Of a stretch of 64,000 nucleotides of DNA, positions 43,578-53,589 are shown piece after piece (the first letter of the stretch is position 1; every line of letters starts with the position of its first letter). Below the pieces are notes generated by a model. The model was not told where the DNA came from, made no database searches, and worked only from the letters and a program-made list of their open reading frames with translations. Both the position numbers and the translations under genes were made by a program. The stretch lies in assembly GCF_001998885.1 (NCBI RefSeq), contig NZ_CP019609.1, positions 1,352,001 to 1,416,000 on the forward strand, written 5' to 3'. This DNA is from Vagococcus penaei (GTDB lineage Bacteria; Bacillota; Bacilli; Lactobacillales; Vagococcaceae).

Positions 43578-43825
43578 AATACTATAAATGTCGAAGAGAA
43601 GTAGTACGAAGGAAATTTTTTCAGCGAGTGCATGGGTGGTGTGAATGCATATAAGGAACTTCCGAACTTAGCTCTGAATTAGTTTGAATCGACCGGAATC
43701 ATTCCGATATCATGACCTGAGGTGTTGATGATGTTAATCAACATAAACATAGGTGGTACCACGTAATTAATAATTATACGTCCTATGGAAATGATTTTTA
43801 TTATTTCCATAGGGCTTTTTTTTAT
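43578..43825 (+). promoter_or_regulatory. T-box leader of leuS
   Basis: This is a tRNA-sensing transcription attenuator. The T-box core AGGTGGTACCACG (43751-43763) is exact. The stem I AGTAGTACGAAGG and GNTG-like elements lie upstream, and candidate leucine specifiers CTT (43667-43669), TTA (43668-43670) or CTC (43672-43674) sit where the specifier loop should be. The terminator CCTATGGAAAT (43782-43792) with ATTTCCATAGG (43803-43813) is followed by T8-9. Uncharged tRNA-Leu would favour the antiterminator and LeuRS synthesis. Confidence 0.92.
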
Positions 43826-43855
43826 GATAACACACTAAATTGGGAGGCTATTAAC

Positions 43856-46270
43856 ATGGCATATAATCATCAAGCAGTTGAGCAAAAATGGCAAAAATAT
43901 TGGAAACAACATGACACCTTTAAAACTGAGGAACAATCAACTAAACCAAAATTTTACGCACTTGATATGTTTCCTTACCCATCTGGTCAAGGATTACACG
44001 TAGGACATCCTAAAGGTTATACATCAACAGATGTCTTGTCACGAATGAAACGTGCTCAAGGTTTTAACGTCTTACATCCCATGGGATGGGATGCATTTGG
44101 CTTACCAGCAGAGCAGTATGCTCTTGATACTGGAAATGATCCAGCTGAATTTACAGCCAAAAATATCTTAACATTTAAACGTCAATTTGACGCTTTAGGT
44201 TTTAGTTTTGACTGGAGTCGTGAGATTAATACGACTGATCCAAGTTACTATAAATGGACACAATGGATCTTTACTAAATTATTTGAAAAAGGTTTAGCCT
44301 ATGAGGCAGAAGTACCAGTTAACTGGTGTCCGGCTTTAGGAACTGTTTTAGCCAATGAGGAAGTAATTGATGGAAAATCTGAACGTGGCGATCATCCAGT
44401 GTACCGTGTACCAATGAAGCAATGGATGTTAAAAATTACTGCTTATGCTGATCGTTTAATTGATGATTTAGACTTGATTGATTGGCCTGAAAGTATCAAA
44501 GAAATGCAACGCCATTGGATTGGACGTTCTGAAGGTGCGAATGTGACGTTTAAAATCAAAGACACAGAGAAAGAATTTACCGTCTTTACGACACGCCCTG
44601 ACACTCTATTTGGTGCAACCTATGCAGTATTAGCACCAGAATTAGCTTTAGTTAAAGAGATTGCGACGCCAGAACAAAAAGAAGCCATTGAAGCGTATAT
44701 TAAAGAAGCTGAGAAAAAAACAGATTTAGATCGTACCGAATTATCTAAAGAAAAAACAGGTGTCTTTACTGGTGCCTATGCAATTAATCCAGTGAATGGT
44801 AAAGAGATGCCAATTTGGATTGCTGATTATGTCTTGTCAACCTATGGAACGGGAGCGATTATGGCTGTTCCAGCTCATGATGACCGTGATTATGACTTTG
44901 CCAAAGCTTTTAATTTAGACATTGTTCCAGTTTTAGAAGGTGGGGATGTCACTGAATCAGCCTTTACAGGTGATGGACCACATATTAATTCTGACTTTTT
45001 GAATGGTTTAGATAAAGAAACGGCTATCACTAAAATGTTGGAATGGTTAGAAGACCATCATGTTGGTAAAAAAGAAGTGAGTTACCGTTTACGTGATTGG
45101 TTATTCTCACGCCAACGCTATTGGGGTGAGCCAATTCCAATTATTCACTGGGAAGATGGTACAATGACAGCTGTTCCAGAAGATGAATTACCATTGATTC
45201 TACCAAAATCGACTGATATTAAACCGAGTGGTACCGGTGAATCACCATTAGCTAACATGACGGATTGGATTGAAGTTGTCGATGAAAAAACTGGTATGAA
45301 AGGTCGCCGGGAAACAAATACTATGCCACAATGGGCTGGTAGCTCTTGGTATCATATTCGTTATATCGATCCACATAATGATGACGTCTTAGTTGATCCA
45401 GAAAAAGCCAAAGAATGGTTGCCAGTAGATGTTTACTTGGGTGGAGCAGAACATGCGGTCTTACACTTGCTTTATGCACGTTTCTGGCATAAATTCTTAT
45501 ACGATTTAGGTGTAGTACACACCAAGGAACCATATCAACGTCTTTATAATCAAGGAATGATTCTTGGTGAGAACAACGAGAAAATGTCTAAATCAAAAGG
45601 TAATGTCGTGAACCCAGATGATATTGTTGAACAATACGGTGCTGACACATTACGTTTATATGAAATGTTCATGGGACCACTCGATGCATCAATTGCTTGG
45701 AGTGAAAATGATCTTGAAGGTAGTCGTAAATTCTTAGACCGTGTATGGCGTTTATTTATTGATGAGAACGCTGTGTTACGTGATCGGATTACGACACACA
45801 ATGATGGTAAATTGACAAAAGTTTATCACCAAACAGTTAAAAAAGTGACGGAAGATTACGAGCAGTTACATTTTAATACTGCAATTTCACAGTTAATGGT
45901 CTTTGTGAATGAAGCTTACAAAGCAGATGTCTTGCCAGTCGATTATATGAAAGGCTTCTTACAATTATTAGCACCTGTTGCGCCATTTATTGCAGAAGAA
46001 TTATGGGAGCGCATGGGCGGAACTGATAGTTTATCTTATGTGTCATGGCCAACTTATGATGAAAATGAGCTAGTAGAAGATGAACTAGAAGTAATTTTCC
46101 AAGTTAATGGAAAACTACGCGCAAAAGTCACCGTATCACGTGATTTAGCTAAAGATGAGTTAGAAGCATTAGCGATGGCAAATGAACATGTGCAAGCGCA
46201 TATCGATGGAAAAGTGATTCGGAAAGTGATTGTTGTTCCAAATAAATTGGTTAATATTGTGGTTGGCTAA
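43856..46270 (+). CDS. leuS: Leucyl-tRNA synthetase
   Basis: Class I aminoacyl-tRNA synthetase of 804 residues, the usual length for Firmicutes. It charges tRNA-Leu. Signatures are '[19 protein letters not shown]' (HIGH motif), '[14 protein letters not shown]', the editing domain '[12 protein letters not shown]' and '[15 protein letters not shown]' (Thr-rich and Asp sites), and '[17 protein letters not shown]' (KMSKS). GGAGG precedes the ATG. It is controlled by the T-box leader directly upstream. Confidence 0.98.
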   Translation: MAYNHQAVEQKWQKYWKQHDTFKTEEQSTKPKFYALDMFPYPSGQGLHVGHPKGYTSTDVLSRMKRAQGFNVLHPMGWDAFGLPAEQYALDTGNDPAEFTAKNILTFKRQFDALGFSFDWSREINTTDPSYYKWTQWIFTKLFEKGLAYEAEVPVNWCPALGTVLANEEVIDGKSERGDHPVYRVPMKQWMLKITAYADRLIDDLDLIDWPESIKEMQRHWIGRSEGANVTFKIKDTEKEFTVFTTRPDTLFGATYAVLAPELALVKEIATPEQKEAIEAYIKEAEKKTDLDRTELSKEKTGVFTGAYAINPVNGKEMPIWIADYVLSTYGTGAIMAVPAHDDRDYDFAKAFNLDIVPVLEGGDVTESAFTGDGPHINSDFLNGLDKETAITKMLEWLEDHHVGKKEVSYRLRDWLFSRQRYWGEPIPIIHWEDGTMTAVPEDELPLILPKSTDIKPSGTGESPLANMTDWIEVVDEKTGMKGRRETNTMPQWAGSSWYHIRYIDPHNDDVLVDPEKAKEWLPVDVYLGGAEHAVLHLLYARFWHKFLYDLGVVHTKEPYQRLYNQGMILGENNEKMSKSKGNVVNPDDIVEQYGADTLRLYEMFMGPLDASIAWSENDLEGSRKFLDRVWRLFIDENAVLRDRITTHNDGKLTKVYHQTVKKVTEDYEQLHFNTAISQLMVFVNEAYKADVLPVDYMKGFLQLLAPVAPFIAEELWERMGGTDSLSYVSWPTYDENELVEDELEVIFQVNGKLRAKVTVSRDLAKDELEALAMANEHVQAHIDGKVIRKVIVVPNKLVNIVVG

Positions 46271-46361
46271 AACAATCTTTAAATATATTTAAAAGAGTTT
46301 GCATATTTGATTGTGAACAACTACAATAAGAGCAGTATAAAAAGAAAGTTGGATATGAATC

Positions 46362-48002
46362 ATGTCGAGTCGAGTCACCTCTTTTGAGGACAAAGGACTA
46401 GAGGCGAAAGAAAAGATGGTTCGAGGCTCAATGTGGATGACCGCAGGGAGCGTTTTGTCTCGATTATTAGGTGCCGTTTACATTATCCCATGGTATGCAT
46501 GGATGGGAAAAAATGGTGATATCGCCAACAGTTTGTTTAACAAAGGATACAACGTGTATGCACTCTTCTTAATGATTGCAACCGCTGGTATTCCAGGGGC
46601 AGTTGCTAAGCAATTGTCGCATTATAATTCTCTAAATGAATATGGAGTTAGTCAAAAATTATTTCGACGAACTCTAATGATTATGGCTGGCTTCGGAGTA
46701 TTATTTTTCGGGGTGATGTATGTGGCATCCCCAATTTTGGCTGAAGGCAATAAGGAATTGATTCCTGTCATGCGTTCATTGAGTTGGGCTATCTTGATTT
46801 TTCCTTGTATGAGTGTTATTCGTGGGTATTTCCAAGGAAATCAAAATATGATGCCATCTGCTGTATCACAAGTAATTGAGCAGATTGCTCGCGTATTTTA
46901 TATGCTCTTAGCTACTTTTATTATTATGAAAGTACGCGATGGTAATTATGTTGATGCTGTTATCCAGTCAACTTTTGCTGCATTTATAGGTATGCTTGGT
47001 GCATTTGGGACATTAATTTACTTTTATCTCAAGCAAAAGCCAGAAATTAATCGCTTAGTGGCGAATAGCGATAATGTAGTCATTTTGTCAGAAAATCGCT
47101 TAGTGTTTGATATGATTAAGCAAGCCATTCCTTTTACGATTGTTGGGTCTGGTATTACATTGTTTAAACTAGTCGACCAATTTACATTTGAGCGAATGAT
47201 GTCCAGTTTCACAGGTTATACGGATAAACAATTAGCAGCATTGTTTAGTATTTTTAGTGCCAATCCAGATAAACTAGTCATGATTATTATTTCGTTAGCA
47301 ACTGGACTAGCTGTTACAAGTTTGCCGCTAGTCACTGCCGCTTATTCACAAAAGGACCGTGCAGGTTTAGCCAAGTTGATTAGTGATAATATTCAATTAT
47401 TATTTTTCATTATGATTCCGGCAACTCTAGGGATGATGGTTTTAGCTGAACCAATGTATGTGCTATTTTATAAACCAGATGCTCTAGGTGTCCATATTTT
47501 AGTTGAAGCGTGCTTAGTTGGATTAGTGACTGGTTACTTTATTTTAACGTCTACAACGCTCCAAGGCTTGTATCATAATAATGAAACAATAATGATTTTA
47601 GGAATTGGTCTATTAGTTAAGTTCCTATTACAGTATCCAATGATTCGCTTATTTGAAACGTATGGACCATTGATTTCAACTGCGATTGGGTTTACAGTAT
47701 CAGGTATCTTATTAACACATGCGATTCACAAAATTACACAGTTTAATTATATTTTGACAATTCGTCGAACGTTACTCATCACTGTTTTTAGTGTAATCAT
47801 GATGTTAGTTACATGGGCTACAAAAGGTATTCTGAGTCTCTTTTTAAATCAAGATCGTAAACTTCCAGCATTTATTATTGTGGCAGTTTCAGTTTTTATT
47901 GGAATTGTGGCTTATGCTTATATGGTCTTAAAAGTTCGGTTAGCCGATAAATTATTGGGCCCTAAAGTTGTGAAAGTTCGTCGTAAGTTACATATCAAGT
48001 AA
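46362..48002 (+). CDS. Polysaccharide/lipid II flippase-like protein (SpoVB/MurJ superfamily)
   Basis: A 546-residue MOP-superfamily flippase with about 14 membrane helices. Conserved points are 'MVRGSMWMTAGSVLSRLLGAVYIIPW', 'AGIPGAVAKQLSHYN', 'GYFQGNQNMMPSAVSQVIEQIARV' (the common 'RG--QG---M-P-A-SQ--EQ--R' motif) and 'PLVTAAYSQKDRAGL'. It would move lipid-linked wall precursors outward. A paralogue lies at 62199-63782. The leading 'SSRVTSFEDKGLEAKEK' is a cytoplasmic tail. The ribosome site is weak (GAAAG). Substrate unknown. Confidence 0.88.
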   Translation: MSSRVTSFEDKGLEAKEKMVRGSMWMTAGSVLSRLLGAVYIIPWYAWMGKNGDIANSLFNKGYNVYALFLMIATAGIPGAVAKQLSHYNSLNEYGVSQKLFRRTLMIMAGFGVLFFGVMYVASPILAEGNKELIPVMRSLSWAILIFPCMSVIRGYFQGNQNMMPSAVSQVIEQIARVFYMLLATFIIMKVRDGNYVDAVIQSTFAAFIGMLGAFGTLIYFYLKQKPEINRLVANSDNVVILSENRLVFDMIKQAIPFTIVGSGITLFKLVDQFTFERMMSSFTGYTDKQLAALFSIFSANPDKLVMIIISLATGLAVTSLPLVTAAYSQKDRAGLAKLISDNIQLLFFIMIPATLGMMVLAEPMYVLFYKPDALGVHILVEACLVGLVTGYFILTSTTLQGLYHNNETIMILGIGLLVKFLLQYPMIRLFETYGPLISTAIGFTVSGILLTHAIHKITQFNYILTIRRTLLITVFSVIMMLVTWATKGILSLFLNQDRKLPAFIIVAVSVFIGIVAYAYMVLKVRLADKLLGPKVVKVRRKLHIK

Positions 48003-48018
48003 GTAGAAATAGGATAAG

Positions 48019-48066
48019 AAGGACTTGAAACTAAACGTTCGCGTTTTTGTTTCAAGTCTTTCCTTT
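48019..48066 (+). terminator. Terminator with UUCG loop after the flippase gene
   Basis: AAGGACTTGAAAC (48019-48031) pairs with GTTTCAAGTCTTT (from 48049), with an inner AAACG-TTCG-CGTTT tetraloop helix. The U-tail (TCCTTTT) is modest. Confidence 0.75.
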
Positions 48067-48086
48067 TAGAAGGGAGTTTGTATTAT

Positions 48087-48806
48087 ATGCGATTGGATAA
48101 ATTTTTAAGCCATACCGGGTTTGGTAGTCGGAAAGAGGTTAAAGAATTATTAAAGAAAAAGCGAGTTCAAGTGAATCAGGTATTGGTTAAAGATGGTAAA
48201 TGGGCGATTAATGAATTAGAAGATAAGGTAACCGTTGATGGCAATCAAGTAATTTATCAAAAATATGTGTACTATTTATTAAATAAACCAAAAGGAGTGG
48301 TTTCTGCAACGGAAGATGCGGAGCACCGAACAGTGATTGACTTAATCGCTAAAGATGATTATGTTCCAGGCTTATTTCCGATTGGTCGTTTAGATAAAGA
48401 TACGACTGGTCTTTTATTGCTAACAAATGATGGCGACTTAGCTCATCAACTCTTGTCACCAAAGAAAAAAATTATGAAGTCATATCTTGCAGAGATTGTC
48501 GGTCAGATGACTTCAGAAGACGTTAAAGCATTTCAGGCAGGGATGATATTAAAAAATGGTGATGTATGTCTACCAGCGGAACTCCTCATCTTAGAGAGTC
48601 AATCGATGCCAGAACGGACACTAGCTAAAATCAGTATCGTCGAAGGAAAATATCATCAAGTTAAGCGAATGGTGGCGGCTGTTGGTAAAAAAGTAGTAGA
48701 ACTTGATCGTGTAAGTATGGCAGGTCTAAAACTCGATGACTCTTTAGCAAGAGGACAGTACCGTCCATTAACTGAATTTGAATTAAGACAGATTGGTGCG
48801 ATTTAA
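48087..48806 (+). CDS. rsuA: 16S rRNA pseudouridine-516 synthase (RsuA family)
   Basis: A 239-residue protein with an N-terminal S4 RNA-binding domain ('MRLDKFLSHTGFGSRKEVKELLKKKRVQVN') and an RsuA/RluB/E/F catalytic domain with 'GLFPIGRLDKDTTGLLLLTNDGDLAH' (catalytic Asp in GRLD) and 'GKYHQVKRMVAAVGKKV'. It is assigned to RsuA over RluB by 'YYLLNKPKGVVSATED' and length, but the RsuA/RluF choice is not absolute. AGGGAG precedes ATG 48087, which is preferred over the TTG at 48078. It sits between the flippase and pepV genes. Confidence 0.88.
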   Translation: MRLDKFLSHTGFGSRKEVKELLKKKRVQVNQVLVKDGKWAINELEDKVTVDGNQVIYQKYVYYLLNKPKGVVSATEDAEHRTVIDLIAKDDYVPGLFPIGRLDKDTTGLLLLTNDGDLAHQLLSPKKKIMKSYLAEIVGQMTSEDVKAFQAGMILKNGDVCLPAELLILESQSMPERTLAKISIVEGKYHQVKRMVAAVGKKVVELDRVSMAGLKLDDSLARGQYRPLTEFELRQIGAI

Positions 48807-48889
48807 CTGAATTCTACAAAAACTCTTTGGTTAAATAAAGAAAAGTGATATGATAGACCTTATAGAAGTAAACTAGGAGGATTCGTAGA

Positions 48890-50296
48890 ATGACTATTAA
48901 TTGGAAACAAGAAGTTGAGGCACGTCGCGCTGATTTAATGAAAGACCTGTTTGACTTATTAAGTATTCCTAGTGTTAGGGAAGACGATAAAGCGACAGCA
49001 GATGCCCCATTTGGACCTGGCCCTAAAGAAGCGTTACTACGCTTTTTAGAAATTGGTGCTCGTGATGGTTTTGTGACAAAAAATGTTGATAACTATGCAG
49101 GACATATCGAGTACGGTAGTGGTGCTGAAACGTTAGGTGTTATTGGACATGTTGACGTGGTACCTGTTGGACCTGGCTGGGATTCTGATCCATTTACGCC
49201 AGAGATTAGAGATGAACGAATTTATGCTCGTGGTTCGAGTGATGATAAAGGCCCAATGATAGCTGCTTATTATGCATTAAAAATGATTAAAGAATTAGAA
49301 TTACCAATTTCAAAACGCGTTCGTTTTATTATTGGAACGGATGAAGAAAGTTCATGGCAATGTTTAGATCATTATTTAGCAACGGAAGATACGCCCGATT
49401 TTGGCTTTTCACCAGATGCAGAATTTCCAATTATTAATGGTGAAAAAGGGAATGCTACTGTTGAGTTAGTCTTTACTGGTCAAAATAATGGAATGTTGAA
49501 ATTAATTAAATTTGATGCTGGTATGCGTGCAAATATGGTACCGGAAGAAGCAAAAGCAATTGTCGAAGTATCTGGTGATATTGCTGCATTTGCTAAAGAA
49601 TTTAATGAATACTTAGAAACAGTTCCTGTTACAGGTACTATTAACGTCACAGATTCAATGGCTGCTTTAACGATTCATGGTAAAGCGGCACACGGGGCAA
49701 TGCCAAGTAAAGGAATTAATGCCGGAACATATTTAGCTAACTTTTTAAGTTTCTATGATTTTTCGGGGTCTGCAAAAGACTTTTTAACTGTGATTGCTGA
49801 TTATGTACATGATGATACTGAAGCAGCACACTTTGATTTAGCATACGTTGATGACATTATGGGTGATTTAACAATGAATGCAGGTGTCTTTAAGTTTGAT
49901 GCAAGCAAAGATAATAATACAATCACTCTAAACTTCCGTTATCCAAAAGGTTTGACTGAAGATGTAATTATTGAAAAAATTACGAATAAAGTGGCAAATA
50001 CAAGTGCAGTTGTTGTTGGTTTGGCTGGCGGCAAAGGTCCACACTATGTGTCACCTGAAGATCCGTTGGTAAAAACATTATTATCAGTATATGAAGAACA
50101 TACTGGATTAAAAGGTCACGAACAAGTGATTGGTGGTGGAACGTTTGGCCGATTACTCGAACGTGGAGTTGCCTATGGTGCGATGTTCCCAGATAGTATT
50201 GATACAATGCATCAAAAAAATGAATTTATGGCAATTTCTGATTTAATGAATGCGACAGCAATTTATGCTGATGCGATTTATCGCTTAATTAAATAA
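48890..50296 (+). CDS. pepV: Dipeptidase PepV (M20 family)
   Basis: A cytosolic zinc dipeptidase of 468 residues, the normal PepV length. Metal and catalytic motifs are 'LGVIGHVDVVPVGPGWDSDPF' (His, Asp), 'YARGSSDDKGPMIAAYYALK' (bridging Asp), 'IIGTDEESSWQCLDHYL' (Glu-Glu) and 'GGTFGRLLERGVAYGAMFPDSIDTMHQKNEF' (His). It probably finishes peptide use by cleaving dipeptides with unblocked N-termini. AGGAGG lies nine bases before the ATG. It is a single gene with a terminator behind it. Confidence 0.96.
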   Translation: MTINWKQEVEARRADLMKDLFDLLSIPSVREDDKATADAPFGPGPKEALLRFLEIGARDGFVTKNVDNYAGHIEYGSGAETLGVIGHVDVVPVGPGWDSDPFTPEIRDERIYARGSSDDKGPMIAAYYALKMIKELELPISKRVRFIIGTDEESSWQCLDHYLATEDTPDFGFSPDAEFPIINGEKGNATVELVFTGQNNGMLKLIKFDAGMRANMVPEEAKAIVEVSGDIAAFAKEFNEYLETVPVTGTINVTDSMAALTIHGKAAHGAMPSKGINAGTYLANFLSFYDFSGSAKDFLTVIADYVHDDTEAAHFDLAYVDDIMGDLTMNAGVFKFDASKDNNTITLNFRYPKGLTEDVIIEKITNKVANTSAVVVGLAGGKGPHYVSPEDPLVKTLLSVYEEHTGLKGHEQVIGGGTFGRLLERGVAYGAMFPDSIDTMHQKNEFMAISDLMNATAIYADAIYRLIK

Positions 50297-50300
50297 TGAC

Positions 50301-50339
50301 AAAAAAAGAATTTAGCAGAAATGTTAAATTCTTTTTTTT
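50301..50339 (+). terminator. Terminator of pepV
   Basis: AAAAAAAGAATTTA (50301-50314) pairs with TTAAATTCTTTTTTT (50324-50338); the T-run forms both stem end and tail. Confidence 0.8.
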
Positions 50340-50414
50340 GTAAATGTCTTAAAAGTAGAGTAAAATAAATAATAACTATTAATATTTTATTAAATTGAAG
50401 GGTTTGAATAAATA

Positions 50415-50681
50415 ATGACAGAACAAAAAATAACAGTGTTAGGTTGGATAGCTACAGTAACATCTTGTTTGATGTATGTAGCCTATATTCCCCAGATTAT
50501 GTCGAATTTAAATGGTGAACCAGGAAATTTTTTACAACCACTAGTTGCTTCAATTAACTGTACATTATGGGTATGTTATGGGTTAACGAAAAAGAAAAAA
50601 GATTGGCCACTTGCGATAGCAAATGCACCTGGTATTGTCTTAGGTCTAGTGACATTTTTAACATCAATGATGGCTAATTAA
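50415..50681 (+). CDS. SemiSWEET-type sugar transporter
   Basis: An 88-residue protein with three membrane helices and a PQ-loop: 'LGWIATVTSCLMYVAYIPQIMSNLNG' (TM1 with the PQ motif), 'QPLVASINCTLWVCYGLTKKKKDWPLAIANAPGIVLGLVTFL' (TM2-3; the conserved Asn near 'IANAPG'). SemiSWEETs work as homodimers that let sugars cross the membrane without energy. Substrate unknown. AAGGG lies upstream of the ATG. It is a single gene followed by a terminator. Confidence 0.9.
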   Translation: MTEQKITVLGWIATVTSCLMYVAYIPQIMSNLNGEPGNFLQPLVASINCTLWVCYGLTKKKKDWPLAIANAPGIVLGLVTFLTSMMAN

Positions 50682-50685
50682 TTTT

Positions 50686-50885
50686 TTATCCCCGTGGATA
50701 ACTTTAATAAAACAAATAAAAAACTAAAAAGGAACTCCTTTTTAGTTTTTTTATGCGCAAAAGCGGTTATCCCCACCTTGAATTGTGGATAAGTCTGTGG
50801 ATAGTGGGTATAACTCTGTTTAAAACTGTTAAACCAACTTTTCTAATGTGCATAACTCTGTTGGAAAAAAGATGTCTTGTCCACA
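50686..50885. other. Cluster of DnaA-box-like sequences
   Basis: Seven close matches to TTATCCACA lie within 200 bases: TTATCCCCG (50686-50694), CGTGGATAA (50693-50701), TTATCCCCA (50767-50775), a perfect TGTGGATAA (50784-50792), TGTGGATAG (50796-50804), TGTGCATAA (50847-50855) and TTGTCCACA (50877-50885). Most have one mismatch, and both orientations occur. An 11-base ATAACTCTGTT repeat occurs at 50810-50820 and 50852-50862. No dnaA or dnaN gene is near, so this may be a titration or regulatory cluster, not the origin. The rest of 50886-51164 is gene-free. Confidence 0.6.
50716..50753 (+). terminator. Terminator of the SemiSWEET gene
   Basis: AAAAACTAAAAAGGA (50719-50733) pairs with TCCTTTTTAGTTTTT (50736-50750), followed by further Ts. 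Confidence 0.85.
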
Positions 50886-50960
50886 TGGAAACAAGCGTTC
50901 TTCTTAATGAACATTGCAATCAAAGCCATTAAGAATTTAGTCATGAATGGATAAAAATAA

Positions 50961-51029
50961 GATACTGTTTAATTGACTGATCATTGAGGCTTTATCTCAG
51001 AGAAACAGAAAAGATATAAAGACAGTATC
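50961..51029. repeat. Inverted repeat in the gene-free region after the DnaA boxes
   Basis: GATACTGT (50961-50968) and ACAGTATC (51022-51029) are exact reverse complements flanking 53 bases that contain a smaller TGAGGC-TTTA-TCTCA hairpin. It could be part of a small RNA or an operator; I see no clear promoter. Confidence 0.3.
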
Positions 51030-51107
51030 AACATAAAAAATAATCAATATCAATAAAAATATCGCGATTTTCTAGATAATAAAATAACAAATAATTTATG
51101 AGATAAT

Positions 51108-51139
51108 AAAAACCCAATCGAGAAATCGATTGGGTTTTT
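51108..51139 (-). terminator. Terminator below the lysine-type ABC transporter genes, bidirectional
   Basis: AAAAACCCAATCGA (51108-51121) and TCGATTGGGTTTTT (51126-51139) form a perfect 14-bp stem with a GAAA tetraloop on the plus strand. Confidence 0.92.
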
Positions 51140-51164
51140 ATTCCTGTAAGTGTTAATGATGTGT

Positions 51165-51899
51165 TTAGTTATCTAAAACACGTTGTAAAAATTCTTTTGT
51201 CCGAGCTTCTTTAGGCTGATTAAAGATTAGCTCAGGTTTGCCTTCTTCAGCAACAACCCCTTGATCCATAAAAATAACTCGATCTGAAACCTCTTGTGCA
51301 AATTTCATCTCATGTGTCACGATAATCATCGTTAAACCTGTTGTCGTTAATTCACGCATAATTTTTAAGACTTCCCCAACCATCTCTGGATCTAATGCCG
51401 ATGTTGGTTCGTCAAAAAGCATCACGTCAGGATTCATTGAAATTGCTCGGGCAATGGCTACTCGTTGTTTTTGTCCACCAGATAGTTGAGACGGTTTAGC
51501 ATGGATAAAATCGGCCATTCCAACTTTTTGTAAGTTTTCTAAAGCAATTTTTTCGGCCTCTTCTTTAGGACGATTGAGTACTTTAACTTGACCAACGACA
51601 CAATTATTTAAAATATTATGATTTTCAAATAAATTAAATTGTTGGAAGACCATTCCAACACGAGCACGGTAGTGAGGTAAGTTATAACCTGGTTCTAAGA
51701 TATTATCGCCTTGATATAAAATTTTACCAGCCGTTGGTTCTTCTAGTAAGTTAATACATCGCAATAGCGTTGATTTTCCTGAACCAGATGATCCGATAAT
51801 AGTGACGACTTCACCTTTTTCAATGGATATATCAATCCCTTTTAGGACTTGATGCTGTCCATAGTCTTTTTGTAACCCTTGAATGTCAATAATACCCAT
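51165..51899 (-). CDS. Polar amino-acid ABC transporter ATP-binding protein
   Basis: A 244-residue ABC ATPase of the GlnQ/HisP group. Walker A '[20 protein letters not shown]', Q-loop '[14 protein letters not shown]', signature '[14 protein letters not shown]', Walker B '[19 protein letters not shown]' and the H-loop 'IVTHEMKFA' are all intact. The substrate type cannot be told from the ATPase, but the operon starts with a lysine riboswitch, so lysine (or basic amino acid) uptake is more likely than glutamine. The gene is two bases below the permease stop. Confidence 0.93.
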   Translation of the reverse strand: MGIIDIQGLQKDYGQHQVLKGIDISIEKGEVVTIIGSSGSGKSTLLRCINLLEEPTAGKILYQGDNILEPGYNLPHYRARVGMVFQQFNLFENHNILNNCVVGQVKVLNRPKEEAEKIALENLQKVGMADFIHAKPSQLSGGQKQRVAIARAISMNPDVMLFDEPTSALDPEMVGEVLKIMRELTTTGLTMIIVTHEMKFAQEVSDRVIFMDQGVVAEEGKPELIFNQPKEARTKEFLQRVLDN

Positions 51900-51901
51900 G
51901 A

Positions 51902-53561
51902 TTAAGCACCTCTCTTTTCGGTTTCTTGAACTTGCATTTGATTTGCATAAGACATATGTGAGCCACTGTCATTACCATCAATTCGACGTTCAATGTAACG
52001 TAAAATTCGTGTCACTGTAAATGTCATAACAAAGTAAATCACACAGACAACAAAGAATGTATCAAAGAATCGGAAGTTACTACCCGCCACTGTTTTAGCT
52101 TGGAAGTATAACTCTGACACAGCAATAACGTTTAAGACTGATGTATCTTTTATATTAATAACGAACTCATTCCCAATAGCTGGTAGTGTATTTCTAAAAA
52201 CTTGCGGAATGACCACATTCCACATTGTTTGCGCGTGTGTCATCCCAATCGCTTCAGCAGCTTCAAATTGTCCTTTATCAACAGCATAGATGCCCCCTCG
52301 GATAATCTCCGTCATATATGCTCCTGTGTTGATTGACACGATGAATAGGGCTGCAACGAGTGGATTAATATCAATATTAAAAGCTTGAGCAGATCCGTAG
52401 TAGATAACCATCGCTTGCACAATCATTGGTGTACCACGGAAAATCTCAATATAAACTGAGAATAAAATATTTAATAATTTATTGAAAAAGCGAGCAACAG
52501 TATTTGTTGGTTTTTTCAAGGTTCTAAAAATACCAATGGCTAAACCAATAATTGTTCCAACAATTGTCCCAACTAATGAAATAAGTAAGGTTGTTCCGGC
52601 ACCACGCAAGAAGGCTTTTCCATTTTCGCGAGCAATCCGAATAACCCAGGGTTCATTTGATTTTTTCTCAGTTTGTCCGACAATTGCTTGATCAGCTTCG
52701 TTAACTTCATCTTGTTCACTACCATTATCATCCATGTTAGGTTGTTGACTAATTGCTTGGTCCATTAATTTGGTGCGATCATCAGCGGAAATCGATGCTA
52801 ATAGTTGATTGATTTTGGCTTTATCTGGGTCATTGTAGCGTAAACCAATCGCAATCGCAGTGTCATCGGGTGAAGTGTTAAAGCCTTTTCCTGCTTCAAA
52901 TTCAATCATTTTAAACTTAGGATTTAGAGTTTGAGCGGTTACCCCTTCAGGCCGTTCTGTGACATAGCCATCAATTTTTCCAGATTCTAGTGCAACACGC
53001 ATCGCAGGAAAGTTATCCATGGCTGTTTGTTTTTTGACACCAGGAATTTGATCAATGACTGAATAGTGAAACGTGTTTAACTGACCGGTAATTTTAGCAT
53101 CTTTAAAATCGGCTAGGCTTTTCGCATCCGTAAAATTACCTTCACTATTGACTAGCATCACTAAGTTAGAATTATAGTACACATCGGTAAAATCAACTGT
53201 TTTTTTTCCGTTCAGCTGTTGGCGACATTCCTGCGATAATGGCATCGATTTTTCCGGAAGTTAGAGCAGGGGCTAATCCGTCCCATTCAGTTTTAAAGAT
53301 AACCAACTCTTTATCTAAATCATCAGCAATTTTTTGAGCGATTTTAACATCATACCCACCTGCATAATCTTTTGAACCCTGAATTGGCACAGCACCATTA
53401 CTGTCATCCTTCTGAGTCCAGTTAAAAGGCGGGTAGCCAGCTTCCATACCAACTGTAAATTTTTCTTTGTCTGCTGCATAACCTAAATTAGTTAGTAAAA
53501 AAAAGCTGCTCAAAAATAATACCAGTGACCAAAATATTGTAATTGTCCGTTTGTTCGTCAT
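51902..53561 (-). pseudogene. Fused amino-acid binding protein/permease (GlnP type) with a frameshift
   Basis: The start at 53561 gives a signal peptide ('LVLFLSSFFLLTNLGYAA') and a solute-binding domain ('KFTVGMEAGYPPFNWTQ', 'AGGYDVKIAQKIADDL', 'GLAPALTSGKIDAIIAGMSPTAER') ending at a stop at 53193. The domain goes on in the next frame ('KTVDFTDVYYNSNLVMLV') into a typical permease with 'RGTPMIVQAMVIYYG' and the EAA loop 'EAAEAIGMTHAQTMWNVVIPQ'. Losing one A from the A8 run at 53200-53207 restores about 552 residues. As written, the gene is split; a mutation, slippage or an assembly error are all possible. A lysine riboswitch precedes it. Confidence 0.85.
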
Positions 53562-53589
53562 ATGTTTTCTCCTCTTTCTTTTTTATAAA

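Noticed and set aside
50686-50885. The chromosomal replication origin.
   Set aside because: DnaA boxes are dense, but no dnaA, dnaN, rpmH or gidA-type gene is near, and the flanking genes (SemiSWEET, amino-acid transporter) do not fit an origin.
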